Shown: positions 27,377 through 38,408 of the stretch, in pieces
How positions within the stretch are numbered: the stretch's first letter is position 1
Layout of the letters: each line of letters begins with the position of its first letter
NCBI RefSeq assembly: GCF_014646755.1
Contig: NZ_BMNW01000007.1
Location: 95,082-159,081 of the forward strand
Direction of reading: 5' to 3'
Length of the DNA: 64,000 nucleotides
Source: Pseudomonas asuensis
GTDB taxonomy: Bacteria > Pseudomonadota > Gammaproteobacteria > Pseudomonadales > Pseudomonadaceae
Notes under the pieces: model-generated
The model's input: the letters and a program-made list of their open reading frames with translations, nothing else
Databases searched by the model: none
Told to the model about the DNA's origin: nothing
Position numbers and translations under genes: made by a program

Positions 27377-29803
27377 ATGAACGAAACGAGAAAAATGATG
27401 CTACTGGTAGTCTCTGCACTACTAGGCATCCTGGTCTTGGCAGGTGCTGCACAATACCAGATCAGCCGTGTATTCGAGGCAGCCAACTTTGGCAATCAGA
27501 ACTCAATACCGAGCCTGCTAGCTATCGCCGCGATCAACGATCCAGCCAATAGATCTGTAAGAGCCATGTTTCTTCACTTACAGAGCAATGATCCCGTTGA
27601 AAAAGGCCAACTGGCTCAAGAAGTCAATGACCTGCAAGGAAAGGTTCAGGCTGCGCTGAAAGACTACGAAGCCCTGTTGATCAGCGACGAAGACCGTCGG
27701 TTGCTTGAACAGGACAGTCAGGCTGTTAGTGCGCTGGCCACGCTTCAGGATAAGTTGCTTCAGCTGTCCCAACGGGGCCAGTTAGACGAAGCCAGAGAAA
27801 CAGTAATGGCCAACCGCCCGGTGTTTATCAAGCTGGCCGAAGCCTTGAATAATCATCGGCTGTTTAATCAGCGTGTGGCCGATGAAAATGCGGAGTTAGC
27901 TGCGAGCATCAAGGCTAACGCGACCATGATGTCTATTGCAATTGCATTGGTTACACTACTGGCGATCGGCCTGATCGGTTTCTTCATCATCCGCAGCCTG
28001 CAAAAAGTCGTGGCCGTAGCCAATCGTGTAGCAAAAGGCGATCTGCCGGATGATATTGCAGTCAAGGCAAGCGATACGACCAGCCTCATGGCAGCCATGA
28101 GCCGCATGGTGGGTACATTGCGTAGTCTGCTGGACGAAATGAACCATATGTCGAAAGAGCACGACAAGGGTGATATTGAAGTGTTCATCCCGGCTGAGCG
28201 TTTCGACGGCAGCTACCGCACCATGGCACAGGGCGTAAACGCCATGGTATCGAGCCACCTCGAAGTCCAGCAAAAAGCCATGGCCTGCGTGAAAGCATTT
28301 GGTGAAGGCAACCTGGACGCCTCTCTTGAGCGGTTCCCCGGTAAAAAGGCATTCATCAACGACAATATCGAGCAGGTCCGTGCCAACATCATGCAGCTGA
28401 TCGATGAAATGCAGCGCATGTCCCGTGCTCATGACAAAGGTGACATCGACGTCTTCATTGAAGCGGCGCGTTTCAGCGGCTCCTATCAAGCGCTGGCAGA
28501 AGGCATCAATACCATGGTGGGTGGCCACCTTGAGGTACAACGCAAGGCGATGGCCTGCGTGCAGGCCTTTGGCGAGGGTAACCTTTCTACACCGCTGGAA
28601 CGCTTCCCCGGCAAGAAGGCAGTTATCAATGACAACATCGAACAGGTACGCGCCAACATTCAGCGCCTGGTAGATGATGCCAGTGCGCTCAGCAATGCAG
28701 CCATGGCGGGCCAGCTGGCCACGCGGGCGGATGCCAGCCAGCACAAGGGTGACTTCCGCCGTATTGTCGAAGGTATCAACGGTACATTGGACGCCATTGT
28801 CAGCCCGGTTAATGAAGCCATGAGCGTAATGGCCGGTATTGCCCAGGGTGACCTTAGCCGTACGGTGCAAGGCAATTATCAGGGTCAGTTGCTGGAGCTT
28901 AAGCAGTCCATCAACAGTACCGTTAGCAAGCTGAACCAGATCATCACCGATGTCCGTGAGTCGGCCGATGCATTGGCCAGCGCCTCGGAAGAAATTTCGG
29001 CAACCGCCCAGTGCATGAGCCAGGCCTCAACGGAGCAGGCCGCATCGGTTGAAGAAACCAGCGCATCCATGGAGCAGATGTCCGCGTCTATCGGCCAGAA
29101 TACCGAGAACGCCAAGGTTACCGACGGCATGGCCAGCAAGGCCGCTCAGGAAGCGTCCGAAGGTGGTAAGGCCGTGAAGGATACGGTCGCAGCGATGAAG
29201 ACCATTGCCGACAAGATTGGCATCGTGGACGACATTGCCTACCAGACCAACCTGCTGGCCTTGAACGCAGCGATCGAAGCCGCCCGTGCGGGTGAGCACG
29301 GCAAGGGCTTTGCGGTTGTAGCGGCTGAAGTGCGCAAGCTGGCCGAGCGTAGTCAGATTGCAGCTCAGGAAATCGGCAACGTAGCCAAGGGCAGCGTTGA
29401 CCTTGCCGAGCGTGCCGGTACATTGCTGGATGAAATCGTGCCCTCGATCGGCAAAACGTCCGATCTGGTGCAAGAGATTGCGGCCGCATCGGAGGAGCAG
29501 AGTTCAGGCGTCAGCCAGATCAACGCGGCCATGGGTCAGTTGAGCCAGATTACGCAACAAAATGCTTCTGCCTCTGAAGAGTTGGCGGCAACGGCCGAAG
29601 AAATGAGCAGTCAGGCTGAGCAGTTGCAGCGTCTGATGAGTTTTTTCAACAGCGATGGTCACACAGCTACGGCTGATCTTCAGCGTGCAATGGATCATGT
29701 TCGTCCGCTCACGGAGCAGGTACGCACCAAAGCTCAGGCCCATCCGCATGCTGCAACGGCATCCGGGACGTTACCAGAAGGCTTCATCCGCTTCCAAGGC
29801 TGA
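27377..29803 (+). CDS. Large chemoreceptor with duplicated 90-residue HAMP-like module
   Basis: An 808-residue receptor. TM1 lies at ~7-27, a four-helix-bundle periplasmic sensor at ~28-180 and TM2 at ~183-205, then HAMP. Two 90-residue units follow in tandem (28139-28408 and 28409-28678; each with HDKGD, AMACV, AFGEGNL and PGKKA), then another HAMP pair and the MCP signalling domain ([20 protein letters not shown]). The long HAMP chain is like poly-HAMP receptors. The C-terminus ends in EGFIRFQG, a tail shared with two neighbours. A hairpin terminator follows (29811-29843), which may lower expression of later genes. Confidence 0.93.
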   Translation: MNETRKMMLLVVSALLGILVLAGAAQYQISRVFEAANFGNQNSIPSLLAIAAINDPANRSVRAMFLHLQSNDPVEKGQLAQEVNDLQGKVQAALKDYEALLISDEDRRLLEQDSQAVSALATLQDKLLQLSQRGQLDEARETVMANRPVFIKLAEALNNHRLFNQRVADENAELAASIKANATMMSIAIALVTLLAIGLIGFFIIRSLQKVVAVANRVAKGDLPDDIAVKASDTTSLMAAMSRMVGTLRSLLDEMNHMSKEHDKGDIEVFIPAERFDGSYRTMAQGVNAMVSSHLEVQQKAMACVKAFGEGNLDASLERFPGKKAFINDNIEQVRANIMQLIDEMQRMSRAHDKGDIDVFIEAARFSGSYQALAEGINTMVGGHLEVQRKAMACVQAFGEGNLSTPLERFPGKKAVINDNIEQVRANIQRLVDDASALSNAAMAGQLATRADASQHKGDFRRIVEGINGTLDAIVSPVNEAMSVMAGIAQGDLSRTVQGNYQGQLLELKQSINSTVSKLNQIITDVRESADALASASEEISATAQCMSQASTEQAASVEETSASMEQMSASIGQNTENAKVTDGMASKAAQEASEGGKAVKDTVAAMKTIADKIGIVDDIAYQTNLLALNAAIEAARAGEHGKGFAVVAAEVRKLAERSQIAAQEIGNVAKGSVDLAERAGTLLDEIVPSIGKTSDLVQEIAAASEEQSSGVSQINAAMGQLSQITQQNASASEELAATAEEMSSQAEQLQRLMSFFNSDGHTATADLQRAMDHVRPLTEQVRTKAQAHPHAATASGTLPEGFIRFQG
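28139..28678 (+). repeat. Tandem 270-base coding repeat (two units)
   Basis: Unit A, 28139-28408, and unit B, 28409-28678, encode homologous 90-residue segments, each opening with Met, Gln/Asn and HDKGD and closing with [11 protein letters not shown] single copy of the same unit is in the next receptor (30680-30949). Confidence 0.85.
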
Positions 29804-29810
29804 TGGCCAT

Positions 29811-29843
29811 AGGGCGCCTGCATCTCTGCAGGCGCCCTTCTAT
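29811..29843 (+). terminator. Internal terminator-like hairpin in the che operon
   Basis: Perfect 12-base GC-rich stem (29811-29822 with 29827-29838), loop TCTC, followed by a T-rich run. It lies in the largest gap of the operon (90 bases) and may set the ratio between upstream and downstream genes. Confidence 0.7.
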
Positions 29844-29893
29844 TTAAATCTTTTTAACCCAGGTTTCCAAAAGGTTTACCTGTGAGGCTGATC

Positions 29894-32071
29894 ATGACTG
29901 TTTCAAAGAAGATGCTTCTTCTGGTGCTTTCCGCATTGCTCGGTATTGTGCTGCTGGCAGGAACAGGCCAGTACCAGATCAACCGCGTATTCCATGCGGC
30001 CAACTATGGCAATGACAATACAATACCTAGCCTGGTTTCAATCAACACCATCAGCGGCTATGTCGATGACGCAATCAAGAGCATGTATCTCCACATCTTG
30101 AGTGGCGACCAGACTCGTATGAGCGAGCTTGAGCGAGACCAGGCGGCACTTCGTAACCGAATCGAAGATGAGCTAAAGCACTACGAAACCATCGTATCGA
30201 ATGATGAGGATCGTCGACTGCTGGAGGCGGACCGCCAAGCTATCAATGGGCTTAAAGATCTTGAAGGAAAAGTTCTTCCCCTGTCGAGGCAGGACCAGGC
30301 AGAGGAAGCCACGACCAGTCTGCTGGCTAATCTTCACGTTATAACTCAAGTCAATCATGCGTTGGATGTGCACCGTGACTTTAACCGGAAGTTAGGAACC
30401 CAGGGTGCGGAAACTGCCGATACCTTAAGAGGCACGGCTACGCTGATCTCCGTCTTGATTGCCTTGGCTACACTGGTAGCGGTAGGTCTGATCGGCTTTG
30501 TGATTACCCGCAGCCTGCTTCGCCAACTTGGCGGCGAGCCTGCCGATGTTGCAGCCATGGCTAATCGTGTTGCGGCCGGTGACTTGCCTAACGAGATTGC
30601 ACTGAAAGCAGGCGACTCCACCAGCCTCATGGCAGCCATGAGCCGTATGGTAGAAAGCATACGGGGCCTGCTCACTGAAATGAATCGCATGTCTACCGAA
30701 CACGACAAGGGTGAAACCGACGCGTTCATTCCGGCCGATCGTTTCGAGGGTAGCTACCGCACCATGGCACAAGGCGTAAATGATATGGTCAAGGGCCATA
30801 TCGACGACCAGCGCAGCGCCATGGCCTGCGTAAAAGGCTTTGGTGAAGGCAACCTGGACGCTCCCCTGGCTCGCCTGCCGGGTAAAAAAGCATTTATTAA
30901 TGACAACATTGAGCAGGTGCGCGCCAACATCAAAGCGCTTGTGGTCGATACCCAGCAGCTCAGTCAGTCCGCTATGGCAGGCCAGCTTGGGGATCGCGCT
31001 GACGTCGCTCAACATCAGGGCGAGTTCCGCCGTATCGTCGAAGGCATCAACGGTACCTTAGACGCCATCGTCGCGCCGCTAAGCGAAGCGATGGACGTCA
31101 TGGGCGCGCTATCCAATGGCGACCTGGGCCGCACTATCCAGGGTGACTATCAAGGTCAGCTGCTAGAGCTCAAGCAGTCGGTCAATAGCACCGTTAACAA
31201 GCTGTCCCAGATCATCATGGATGTCCGTGACTCGGCCGATGCATTAGCCAGTGCATCGGAGGAAATTTCAGCCACCGCGCAGAGCATGAGCCAGGCGTCT
31301 TCAGAACAGGCCGCATCGGTTGAAGAAACCAGTGCATCTATGGAAGAGATGTCTGCCTCCATTTCGCAGAACACCGAAAACGCCAAGGTTACTGATGGCA
31401 TGGCCAGCAAGGCCGCAAAAGAAGCCATTGAAGGCGGCCAGGCTGTTCGTGAGACCACCAGTGCCATGCAGAGCATTGCCGACAAGATTGGTATCGTGGA
31501 CGACATCGCCTACCAGACCAATCTGCTGGCCTTGAACGCGGCAATCGAAGCCGCCCGTGCGGGTGAGCACGGCAAGGGCTTTGCGGTTGTAGCGGCTGAA
31601 GTGCGCAAGCTGGCCGAGCGTAGCCAGGTGGCGGCGCAGGAGATTGGCAACGTGGCCAAGGGCAGCGTTGCTCTGGCTGAGCGCGCCGGTACGTTACTGG
31701 ATCAGATCGTTCCTTCGATTACCAAAACCTCTGATCTGGTACAGGAAATCGCGGCCGCATCGGAGGAGCAGAGCTCGGGCGTAGGTCAGATCAACGCTGC
31801 GATGGGCCAGCTCAATCAAATTACGCAACAAAATGCATCTGCCTCTGAAGAATTGGCGGCAACGGCCGAAGAAATGAGTAGCCAAGCAGAAAAACTGCAG
31901 CAGTTGATGAGCTTCTTCTCAGCCCATCGTGCCGCAGCCGATTTGCAGCGTGCCATCGATCATGTCAGGCCGGCCTCTAGCAGGCCGAGCCACAGCAGGG
32001 ATCGGGTCATGGCGCAACGTCCACTTCGCACAGGCTCGTCACCGGAAGGATTCGTCCGGTTCGAGGAATAA
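29894..32071 (+). CDS. Large chemoreceptor with a single 90-residue HAMP-like module
   Basis: A 725-residue paralogue of the preceding receptor. TM1 lies at ~5-25, a four-helix-bundle sensor at ~28-175 and TM2 at ~180-203, then HAMP (opening [17 protein letters not shown]). One 90-residue unit (30680-30949), a further HAMP pair and the MCP signalling domain follow. The periplasmic part differs clearly from the first receptor while the signalling part is almost the same, so ligands probably differ. The C-terminus ends EGFVRFEE. The ATG at 29894 is preferred to an upstream GTG because GTGAGG then serves as the ribosome site. cheW follows after 3 bases. Confidence 0.93.
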   Translation: MTVSKKMLLLVLSALLGIVLLAGTGQYQINRVFHAANYGNDNTIPSLVSINTISGYVDDAIKSMYLHILSGDQTRMSELERDQAALRNRIEDELKHYETIVSNDEDRRLLEADRQAINGLKDLEGKVLPLSRQDQAEEATTSLLANLHVITQVNHALDVHRDFNRKLGTQGAETADTLRGTATLISVLIALATLVAVGLIGFVITRSLLRQLGGEPADVAAMANRVAAGDLPNEIALKAGDSTSLMAAMSRMVESIRGLLTEMNRMSTEHDKGETDAFIPADRFEGSYRTMAQGVNDMVKGHIDDQRSAMACVKGFGEGNLDAPLARLPGKKAFINDNIEQVRANIKALVVDTQQLSQSAMAGQLGDRADVAQHQGEFRRIVEGINGTLDAIVAPLSEAMDVMGALSNGDLGRTIQGDYQGQLLELKQSVNSTVNKLSQIIMDVRDSADALASASEEISATAQSMSQASSEQAASVEETSASMEEMSASISQNTENAKVTDGMASKAAKEAIEGGQAVRETTSAMQSIADKIGIVDDIAYQTNLLALNAAIEAARAGEHGKGFAVVAAEVRKLAERSQVAAQEIGNVAKGSVALAERAGTLLDQIVPSITKTSDLVQEIAAASEEQSSGVGQINAAMGQLNQITQQNASASEELAATAEEMSSQAEKLQQLMSFFSAHRAAADLQRAIDHVRPASSRPSHSRDRVMAQRPLRTGSSPEGFVRFEE

Positions 32072-32074
32072 AAC

Positions 32075-32635
32075 ATGAGTACCGATGTGACTACTGCGTT
32101 GCTCCCCTCAAGCGGTGAAGCTGAGCGTCAACACCTGACCTTTGTAGTGAAGGGTGAGACCTTTGCCGTGGATACGCTGTGCGTACGGGAGATTATCGAA
32201 TACGGCCAGCTTACTGTCGTCCCGCTGATGCCAGCGTTTATCTGCGGGGTGATCAATTTGCGCGGGGCCGTTGTCCCGGTCATTGACCTGGAAGCACGGT
32301 TTGGGGGAGTACGTACGGCAACTACATCGCGTACCTGTGTCGTGATTCTCGAAACCCAGGACGAGGAGCAACCACAAGTCATTGGCATAGTGGTTGATGC
32401 TGTAAGTGAAGTGCTCGAAATCCCCCTGGAACAGGTAAGGCCGGCGCCAGCATTCGGGAGCCGTATCCGCACTGATTTCATTCAGGGAATTACCAAAATC
32501 AATGATGAGTTCGTCGTACTGCTCAACGTCAGCCAGGTGCTGTCGATCAGCGAGATTGCCGGGCTCGTCAGTAACCCACAAACCGCTATGGCCTTCGGTA
32601 GCGCGCGTACAGCGCTTCCGCAGCGCTCGTTGTAA
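32075..32635 (+). CDS. cheW: CheW coupling protein (first copy)
   Basis: A 186-residue single CheW domain (opening [20 protein letters not shown], core [16 protein letters not shown], and [13 protein letters not shown]). It links receptors to CheA. A ~20-residue tail after ~165 extends beyond the standard fold. It is homologous to the second cheW at 34311-34814 throughout the domain but with divergent ends, suggesting the two may prefer different receptors. It is tightly packed in the operon: 3 bases from the receptor upstream and 17 from the next. Confidence 0.93.
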   Translation: MSTDVTTALLPSSGEAERQHLTFVVKGETFAVDTLCVREIIEYGQLTVVPLMPAFICGVINLRGAVVPVIDLEARFGGVRTATTSRTCVVILETQDEEQPQVIGIVVDAVSEVLEIPLEQVRPAPAFGSRIRTDFIQGITKINDEFVVLLNVSQVLSISEIAGLVSNPQTAMAFGSARTALPQRSL

Positions 32636-32652
32636 TTCTCGGAGTCATAGCC

Positions 32653-34305
32653 ATGTTTAGAAACATGCGTGTTACCACCAAACTTGCCCTGGGCTTCGGC
32701 ACTGTCGTTGCTCTTCTAGTTGTCGTGATTCTAGTGGGCATCGTCAATATGACGGCCATGAAAAAGTCATCAGACACGATGTCTTTGGATCGTTTTCCAA
32801 AGACCGAGATGGCTAATGTTCTGATTCAGAACACGCTCAATGTGGGGCGTCTGATTCGTAATATTTTGTTGGTCGATGACGCCAGCAAAAATCAGGAATA
32901 CAGGGAGCGTATACAGAAGTATCGCGCGGCCAATGTTGAAGTCATGAAGAAGCTTGAGCAGAGCATCTATTCTGAAGAAGGAATCAAGCGCTTTAAGGAA
33001 GTTGTTGCCAAGCGTGAAATGTTACAAGGCAAATATGAGCCTTTGTACAAGTTAGCAGAAACGGATCACAACCAAGCCGTACAGTACCTGCTGACCGAGT
33101 TCACGCCAACGAATAACCTCTTTGTTGAGTCGCTTGAATCGCTGAATCAGTTCATGAAGGACGAAATGGATAAGGCGGGCGTCCAGGCCACTGAGTCTTT
33201 TGAGTCGGCGCGCATGCTTATGATCAGCATCGGCATTGCAGCGGTTATCATTGCCATGATCCTGGGCTTTGTTATTGCTCGTAGCCTCATCAAGCAATTG
33301 GGTGGCGAACCGGCCTATGCGGCTGAAGTCGTTAGCCGCGTTGCTGCCGGTGACCTGAGTGTCAACGTGGTTACCAAGCCCGGCGATACCACCAGCATGC
33401 TGGCGGCCATCAAAGGCATGACAGACAAACTGGCTCATATCATCAGTGAGGTGCGCGGTTCTGCTGATGCGCTGTCCAGTGCCTCCGAGCAGGTTTCTGC
33501 AACTGCACAAAGCATGAGTCAGGCCTCTTCTGAGCAAGCCGCGTCGGTTGAAGAAACCAGCGCATCCATGGAGCAGATGTCTGCCTCTATTGGCCAGAAT
33601 ACCGAGAACGCCAAGGTTACCGACGGCATGGCCAGCAAGGCCGCTCAGGAAGCAGCTGAAGGTGGTAAGGCCGTGAAGGATACGGTTGCGGCGATGAAGA
33701 CCATTGCCGACAAGATTGGTATCGTGGACGACATTGCCTACCAGACCAACCTGCTGGCCTTGAACGCAGCGATCGAAGCCGCGCGTGCGGGTGAGCATGG
33801 CAAGGGCTTTGCGGTTGTAGCGGCTGAAGTGCGCAAGCTGGCCGAGCGTAGTCAGATTGCAGCTCAGGAAATTGGCAATGTAGCCAAGACAAGCGTCGCC
33901 TTGGCCGAGCGTGCCGGTACATTGCTGGACGAAATCGTACCCTCGATCGGCAAGACGTCCGACCTGGTACAAGAGATTGCGGCCGCATCCGAAGAGCAAA
34001 CCTCAGGTGTAGGCCAGATCAACACCGCGATGAACCAATTGAGCCAAATCACTCAGCAGAACGCTTCCGCCTCGGAAGAGCTGGCTGCGACCTCTGAAGA
34101 AATGAGTGGTCAGGCTGAACAGCTGCAACAGCTGATGGAGTACTTCACATTAGGGGGCGCTGCGGGTGTGGCCCAGGCTGAGGCTCCGCGTAGCCAGCCA
34201 CCTGCAGCTGCTCCTTCCAGGAAGTCTGCTCCTGCACGAGAGTTTCATCAGGCTGCAGGCCAGATGGCAGGTGTTCCCGCCGGCTTTGTTCGGTTCAAGG
34301 ACTAA
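32653..34305 (+). CDS. Chemoreceptor with four-helix-bundle sensor
   Basis: A 550-residue receptor of standard size. TM1 lies at ~14-34, a 4HB_MCP periplasmic domain at ~35-188 and TM2 at ~190-210, followed by one HAMP ([20 protein letters not shown]) and the MCP signalling domain with [20 protein letters not shown]. It lacks the 90-residue modules of its two neighbours, but its signalling region is nearly identical to that of the 27377 receptor at the DNA level. A Pro/Ala-rich linker (~500-530) leads to the tail AGFVRFKD, the third example of the shared C-terminal motif. Confidence 0.93.
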   Translation: MFRNMRVTTKLALGFGTVVALLVVVILVGIVNMTAMKKSSDTMSLDRFPKTEMANVLIQNTLNVGRLIRNILLVDDASKNQEYRERIQKYRAANVEVMKKLEQSIYSEEGIKRFKEVVAKREMLQGKYEPLYKLAETDHNQAVQYLLTEFTPTNNLFVESLESLNQFMKDEMDKAGVQATESFESARMLMISIGIAAVIIAMILGFVIARSLIKQLGGEPAYAAEVVSRVAAGDLSVNVVTKPGDTTSMLAAIKGMTDKLAHIISEVRGSADALSSASEQVSATAQSMSQASSEQAASVEETSASMEQMSASIGQNTENAKVTDGMASKAAQEAAEGGKAVKDTVAAMKTIADKIGIVDDIAYQTNLLALNAAIEAARAGEHGKGFAVVAAEVRKLAERSQIAAQEIGNVAKTSVALAERAGTLLDEIVPSIGKTSDLVQEIAAASEEQTSGVGQINTAMNQLSQITQQNASASEELAATSEEMSGQAEQLQQLMEYFTLGGAAGVAQAEAPRSQPPAAAPSRKSAPAREFHQAAGQMAGVPAGFVRFKD

Positions 34306-34310
34306 TCGTC

Positions 34311-34814
34311 ATGAGTGTGTACAACGCTAACCGAGTTGCCGTGACTGTAGAGCAGCCACGGCAATACCTAACCTTCTCGCTCAAGGGCGAAATGTTTGCC
34401 GTGAGTACCACCTGTGTACGGGAGATCATTGAATATGGCCCTGTAACCGCAATGCCGATGATGCCTCCCAGCATTCGGGGCGTTATCAACCTACGTGGCG
34501 CTGCGGTGCCAGTGCTTGACCTCGGGGTGCGCTTTAGCGGCACCCCTACCGAGGCTAACCGCCGTAGCTGTATTGTCATGCTGGAGCTGAGCGTAGAGGG
34601 TCGGCAACAGGTATTTGGGATCATCGTGGATGCCGTCAGCGAAGTCCTCGAAATTGCTTCCGATGCCATCGAGTCGGCTCCCCGTTTCGGCGCTCATATC
34701 CGTACCGACTTCATCCTCGGCATGGCTAAGCGCGAAAGTGGTTTCGTTATTATTCTAAACATAGACCAGGTTCTCAATGTCGAGGATGTGGGCTACTTGG
34801 CAGCCCAGGCCTGA
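34311..34814 (+). CDS. cheW: CheW coupling protein (second copy)
   Basis: A 167-residue CheW domain ([56 protein letters not shown]). It starts 5 bases after the preceding receptor stop. It parallels the first CheW but lacks its C-terminal extension. Two CheW proteins alternating with receptors in one operon point to receptor-specific coupling or to different positions in the signalling array; this is inference. Confidence 0.93.
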   Translation: MSVYNANRVAVTVEQPRQYLTFSLKGEMFAVSTTCVREIIEYGPVTAMPMMPPSIRGVINLRGAAVPVLDLGVRFSGTPTEANRRSCIVMLELSVEGRQQVFGIIVDAVSEVLEIASDAIESAPRFGAHIRTDFILGMAKRESGFVIILNIDQVLNVEDVGYLAAQA

Positions 34815-34830
34815 CTTCGGACGGTACTCC

Positions 34831-35637
34831 ATGGATAACCTCGCCCTATCGGATAATGAGTTCAAGAAGTTTCGTGGAATGATTTACGAAACCGCTGGCA
34901 TCAGCATGTCCGAATCGAAAAAACCGCTGGTCAGTGGCCGCTTGGCCAAGCGGGTTCGTCAGCGAGGTCTTGCCAGTTACAGTGCGTATTTTGATGTGCT
35001 GATGCGCGATCGGAACGAGTTTCAGATGGCGGTAGACCTATTAACCACCAACGAAACCTATTTCTTTCGGGAGCCCAAGCACTTCGAATTTCTGCGCACA
35101 GTGGTGCTTCCAGAGATACGTGACCGCGCATCCATCCGCATCTGGAGTGGTGCCTGCTCCACCGGCGAGGAGCCTTACACGCTCGCGCTGACCCTGGCCG
35201 ACACGCTTGGTACACGTCCATGGGAAATTGTTGCATCCGACATTAGTACCCGAGTCTTGGAAAAGGCGCGTCGAGGCCAATACCCTTTGGAAGATGCTGA
35301 AGGTATTCCTAAAGCGCTACTGCATAAACACTGCTTCAAAGGCATCGGTCAAAATGAAGGCCTGTTTCTCATCGACCCGAACCTGACGGCACGCATTACC
35401 TTTCGACAAATTAATCTCAATACTACGCTGCCTGACGTCGGTCAGTTTGAGGTGATCTTTTTGCGCAATGTAATGATCTATTTTGATAACGATACCAAGC
35501 GTCAGGTAGTCCAACGTCTCGTAAACCATCTGCGGCCAGGAGGTTATTTCGTGGTGAGTCACTCGGAAAGCCTCAACGGCATTACCGATGCCCTCAAAAT
35601 GGTCAAACCCTCTATTTATCAGAAGCCTCATGCCTGA
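34831..35637 (+). CDS. cheR: Chemoreceptor methyltransferase CheR
   Basis: A 268-residue CheR: an N-terminal helical domain (~5-75) and a C-terminal Rossmann methyltransferase domain with the SAM-binding IWSGACSTGEEPYTLAL motif and IFLRNVMIYFD. It methylates receptor glutamates. The start at MDNLAL is chosen; an in-frame ATG 54 bases upstream lies within cheW and gives a non-homologous leader. No TPR extension is present. The stop overlaps the cheD start by 8 bases. Confidence 0.95.
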   Translation: MDNLALSDNEFKKFRGMIYETAGISMSESKKPLVSGRLAKRVRQRGLASYSAYFDVLMRDRNEFQMAVDLLTTNETYFFREPKHFEFLRTVVLPEIRDRASIRIWSGACSTGEEPYTLALTLADTLGTRPWEIVASDISTRVLEKARRGQYPLEDAEGIPKALLHKHCFKGIGQNEGLFLIDPNLTARITFRQINLNTTLPDVGQFEVIFLRNVMIYFDNDTKRQVVQRLVNHLRPGGYFVVSHSESLNGITDALKMVKPSIYQKPHA

Positions 35638-36136
35638 GCCAACTCAGATCAAAGACGTCTATCTTAGGCCTGGAGAACTGCATTTCGGTGGCGGTGACAC
35701 GCGCATCCGAACGTTGCTGGGCTCTTGTGTAGCCCTGGTTTTCTGGCACCCGCAACGCCAGTTGGGCGGCATGTGCCATTACCTGCTCCCTACACGCAGC
35801 AAAGGCCACAAGCCGTCCGATCGGCTTGATGGTCATTATGGTGACGAGGCGCTGGCGTTATTGCTACAGGCTATCCAAATGGCAGGTACACAGCCCTCCG
35901 AGTTTACGTTGCGCGTGTTTGGTGGAGGCAATATGTTTCCGGGAATCGTACGCAACGAAAAGGATCACATCGGCTTGCAGAACGTCAAGGCTGCCAAACG
36001 CCTCTTGCAGGCGCATGGGCTTGTCTGCAGTGCAAGCCACGTAGAAGGTATCGGTCATCGACGCCTGAGTTTTTCTATTTGGGATGGGGAGGTCAAGCTT
36101 GAACAGTCATCTCCTGTACAGCTTTCGCCTCGTTAA
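35630..36136 (+). CDS. cheD: Receptor glutamine deamidase CheD
   Basis: A 168-residue CheD with catalytic Cys33 (LLGSCVAL) and His50 (GGMCHYLLP), spaced 17 residues as in characterised CheD enzymes, and the GGGNMFPG loop. It deamidates receptor glutamines and in some species binds CheC or other phosphatases; no cheC is present here. The ATG lies inside the end of cheR (8-base overlap), indicating translational coupling. An upstream in-frame ATG would lie deeper in cheR and is unlikely. Confidence 0.95.
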   Translation: MPEPTQIKDVYLRPGELHFGGGDTRIRTLLGSCVALVFWHPQRQLGGMCHYLLPTRSKGHKPSDRLDGHYGDEALALLLQAIQMAGTQPSEFTLRVFGGGNMFPGIVRNEKDHIGLQNVKAAKRLLQAHGLVCSASHVEGIGHRRLSFSIWDGEVKLEQSSPVQLSPR

Positions 36137-36147
36137 AGAGATCGCCT

Positions 36148-37209
36148 ATGACCAGCATTAAGGTACTTATCGTCGATGACTCCGCTGTGGTTCGGCAGGT
36201 ACTGTCTTCCACCCTGGGCGGCGATGCGGCCATTGACGTTATCGGTGTGGCGGCCGATCCGATTTTCGCTATGGATAAGATGAACAAGCAGTGGCCGGAT
36301 GTCATTGTTCTGGATGTCGAAATGCCTCGTATGGACGGCATTACCTTTCTAAAGAAAATTATGTCCGAGCGCCCGACTCCAATTGTTATTTGCTCAACCC
36401 TTACGGAAAAAGGCGCGGCTACGACAATGCAGGCGTTATCAGCCGGTGCGGTCAGCTTTGTGACCAAGCCTCAGGCAGGGCTACGCCAGTTCCTGGTTGA
36501 AAGTAGCCATGAGCTGATCAATGCGGTAAAAGCTGCTGCCCGAGCGAATCTGCGAAAAATACCAGCCAAACCGGCGATGAGCGTCACGCCTAAACTGAGT
36601 GCAGACGCTATCCTGCCACCGGGTCAGGCAATGACCCGAACGACTGACACGGTCGTGAGTATTGGTACTTCCACCGGCGGCACACAAGCGCTAGAACTGG
36701 TGTTGACTGCCCTGCCTCGGGTCTGTCCTGGCATCGTCATTGTGCAACACATGCCTGAGCGTTTCACTGCCGCTTTTGCTGAGCGCCTGAATGGGCTGTG
36801 TCAGATTGAGGTACGTGAGGCACAACACGGCGATCGCGTCATTCCTGGACTGGCCCTGATAGCCCCCGGTGGGCGACATATGCTGCTCAAACGCAATGGA
36901 GCGCAGTACCAAGTGGAAATCGTCGATGGCCCTCCCGTGAGCCGTCATCGCCCTTCTGTTGACGTCCTGTTCCGTTCGACTGCGCGTTGCGCCGGCAAAA
37001 ATGCACTGGGCATCATCATGACGGGCATGGGTGACGATGGCGCAAGAGGCCTAAAGGAAATGCGCGAAGCAGGTGCCAAAACGCTGGGCCAGGACGAGCA
37101 GAGCTGTATTGTGTATGGAATGCCCAAAGAAGCCTTTAAGCTGGGCGCAGTAGAACGTGAGTTGCCACTGGACCAGATTCCCGCGGCCATCTTGAGTATG
37201 GCCCGCTAA
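36148..37209 (+). CDS. cheB: Chemotaxis methylesterase/glutaminase CheB
   Basis: A 353-residue standard CheB: a receiver domain (~1-125) with phospho-acceptor Asp56 ([12 protein letters not shown]), a linker, and a methylesterase domain with Ser175 (SIGTSTGG), His201 (IVQHMPERF) and Asp297 ([11 protein letters not shown]). It demethylates receptors when activated by CheA. It is the last gene of the operon. It contrasts with the receiver-less CheB-like protein at 3877-4857. Confidence 0.95.
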   Translation: MTSIKVLIVDDSAVVRQVLSSTLGGDAAIDVIGVAADPIFAMDKMNKQWPDVIVLDVEMPRMDGITFLKKIMSERPTPIVICSTLTEKGAATTMQALSAGAVSFVTKPQAGLRQFLVESSHELINAVKAAARANLRKIPAKPAMSVTPKLSADAILPPGQAMTRTTDTVVSIGTSTGGTQALELVLTALPRVCPGIVIVQHMPERFTAAFAERLNGLCQIEVREAQHGDRVIPGLALIAPGGRHMLLKRNGAQYQVEIVDGPPVSRHRPSVDVLFRSTARCAGKNALGIIMTGMGDDGARGLKEMREAGAKTLGQDEQSCIVYGMPKEAFKLGAVERELPLDQIPAAILSMAR

Positions 37210-37380
37210 GCGCTTACCCGTATAGCTTCATAACGGCTCGGCTGCACGTGGCCGAGCGTGCCGAGCCATGTCGGTTACTGCTGCACAGGTATGCATCTCT
37301 GCGTATACCTGCCGGTCTATCACTACACCGACAAGTTAGTGATGTGATGGTCATTAATAACCGTCACGCTAGAGCATCAC

Positions 37381-38112
37381 TCAAGACAGAACTCGATAGT
37401 GATAACGGTAGCGGGTTTCAAAGCCAAGCGAGCGGTATAAGGCCAGTGCAGCGCTATTGGAGCAGGTTACCTGCAAGTAGGCCTGCCTGGCACCTTGAGT
37501 TTTTCCCCACTCAATCAGTTTCTTGACTAGCTGTCGCCCATGACCGCGCCCACGCCAAGCGGGTGCCACCACCACGTCGAATAGCCCTACCCAGTCACCT
37601 TCTGCCACTGCCAGCCCATAACCGATAAGTTGTCCTTCTTCATAAACTGTTGCATAAGCGACAGGCCAGGCAATGGTATCGAGCAAGGCATTGTGCTGCT
37701 GACGGTGGATGGCATCTAAGCCATTTAGCAAGGCAAAGCCGTCGCTCCATGTAGAACTGCGCATGGGTTCCAATATAATGGTATCTCCATTCGCCCTTCG
37801 GTTTCCTACTGGCAGTGTCATTACCTCTGTAGGGTCGACCTGTTGGTAGCCAGCCGCCTCCAACTGCCTGTCCGGCTCATCACCTGCCAAAGGTGTTAAC
37901 CGAAAGATCGTAGGTAAGCCCTGCCGCTGGTATAGCGCCTCAACATAAGACCGTACCGCATCAAACGAGGCCGTTGGTTGCCAGGCGTTGGCTGAATTGG
38001 CACGCTTGGTATAGCCATTCGCCAGACGCAGTATCCAGCCTTCGTAAAAGACTGTTTGCCGGGCAGGCCAGGCGTTAAAGGCGCACGCTTCAAGCGCAGA
38101 GATAACAGTCAT
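37381..38112 (-). CDS. GNAT-family N-acetyltransferase
   Basis: A 243-residue protein. The C-terminal ~120 residues hold a GNAT fold with the acetyl-CoA loop in VVAPAWRGRGHGRQLVKKLI and the closing segment NSAALALYRSLGFE. The N-terminal ~110 residues (opening ISALEACAFNAWPARQTVFY) form an extra domain, as in tandem GNATs. The substrate is unknown. It converges with cheB; the short gap contains GC-rich dyad symmetry (about 37235-37268) that could end the che transcript. Confidence 0.88.
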   Translation of the reverse strand: MTVISALEACAFNAWPARQTVFYEGWILRLANGYTKRANSANAWQPTASFDAVRSYVEALYQRQGLPTIFRLTPLAGDEPDRQLEAAGYQQVDPTEVMTLPVGNRRANGDTIILEPMRSSTWSDGFALLNGLDAIHRQQHNALLDTIAWPVAYATVYEEGQLIGYGLAVAEGDWVGLFDVVVAPAWRGRGHGRQLVKKLIEWGKTQGARQAYLQVTCSNSAALALYRSLGFETRYRYHYRVLS

Positions 38113-38408
38113 AACTCTTTTCCTGTATGGGCTTAAAGCATGGCCCCATCGGAAAGCTCATTTCAAGTGAAATAGGATAAGCCTCCCCTACTCCTTGCTA
38201 TGAGCAGTACAAATCCTGGTAGCGCCTCCGTTGGCAGGCGGATTAGCTTTTAAGATCAAGCTTAAGAGATTGACTGCTATACGTTAACTCAGGCGTAGTC
38301 AGATCTATAGGCATGGATTAAGCCAGATGGCTAACGTAAAGCCCTAACACCACTCTTCAGTCTAAGCAGGGCCGATACGTATTGGGCTCCATTGAGCCTA
38401 TTCATCTA

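Noticed and set aside
28000..34000. Long minus-strand frames opposite the chemoreceptor genes, up to 315 codons
   Set aside because: They recur in the same register opposite all three paralogous receptors, as expected from mirrored codon bias, and have no domains of their own.
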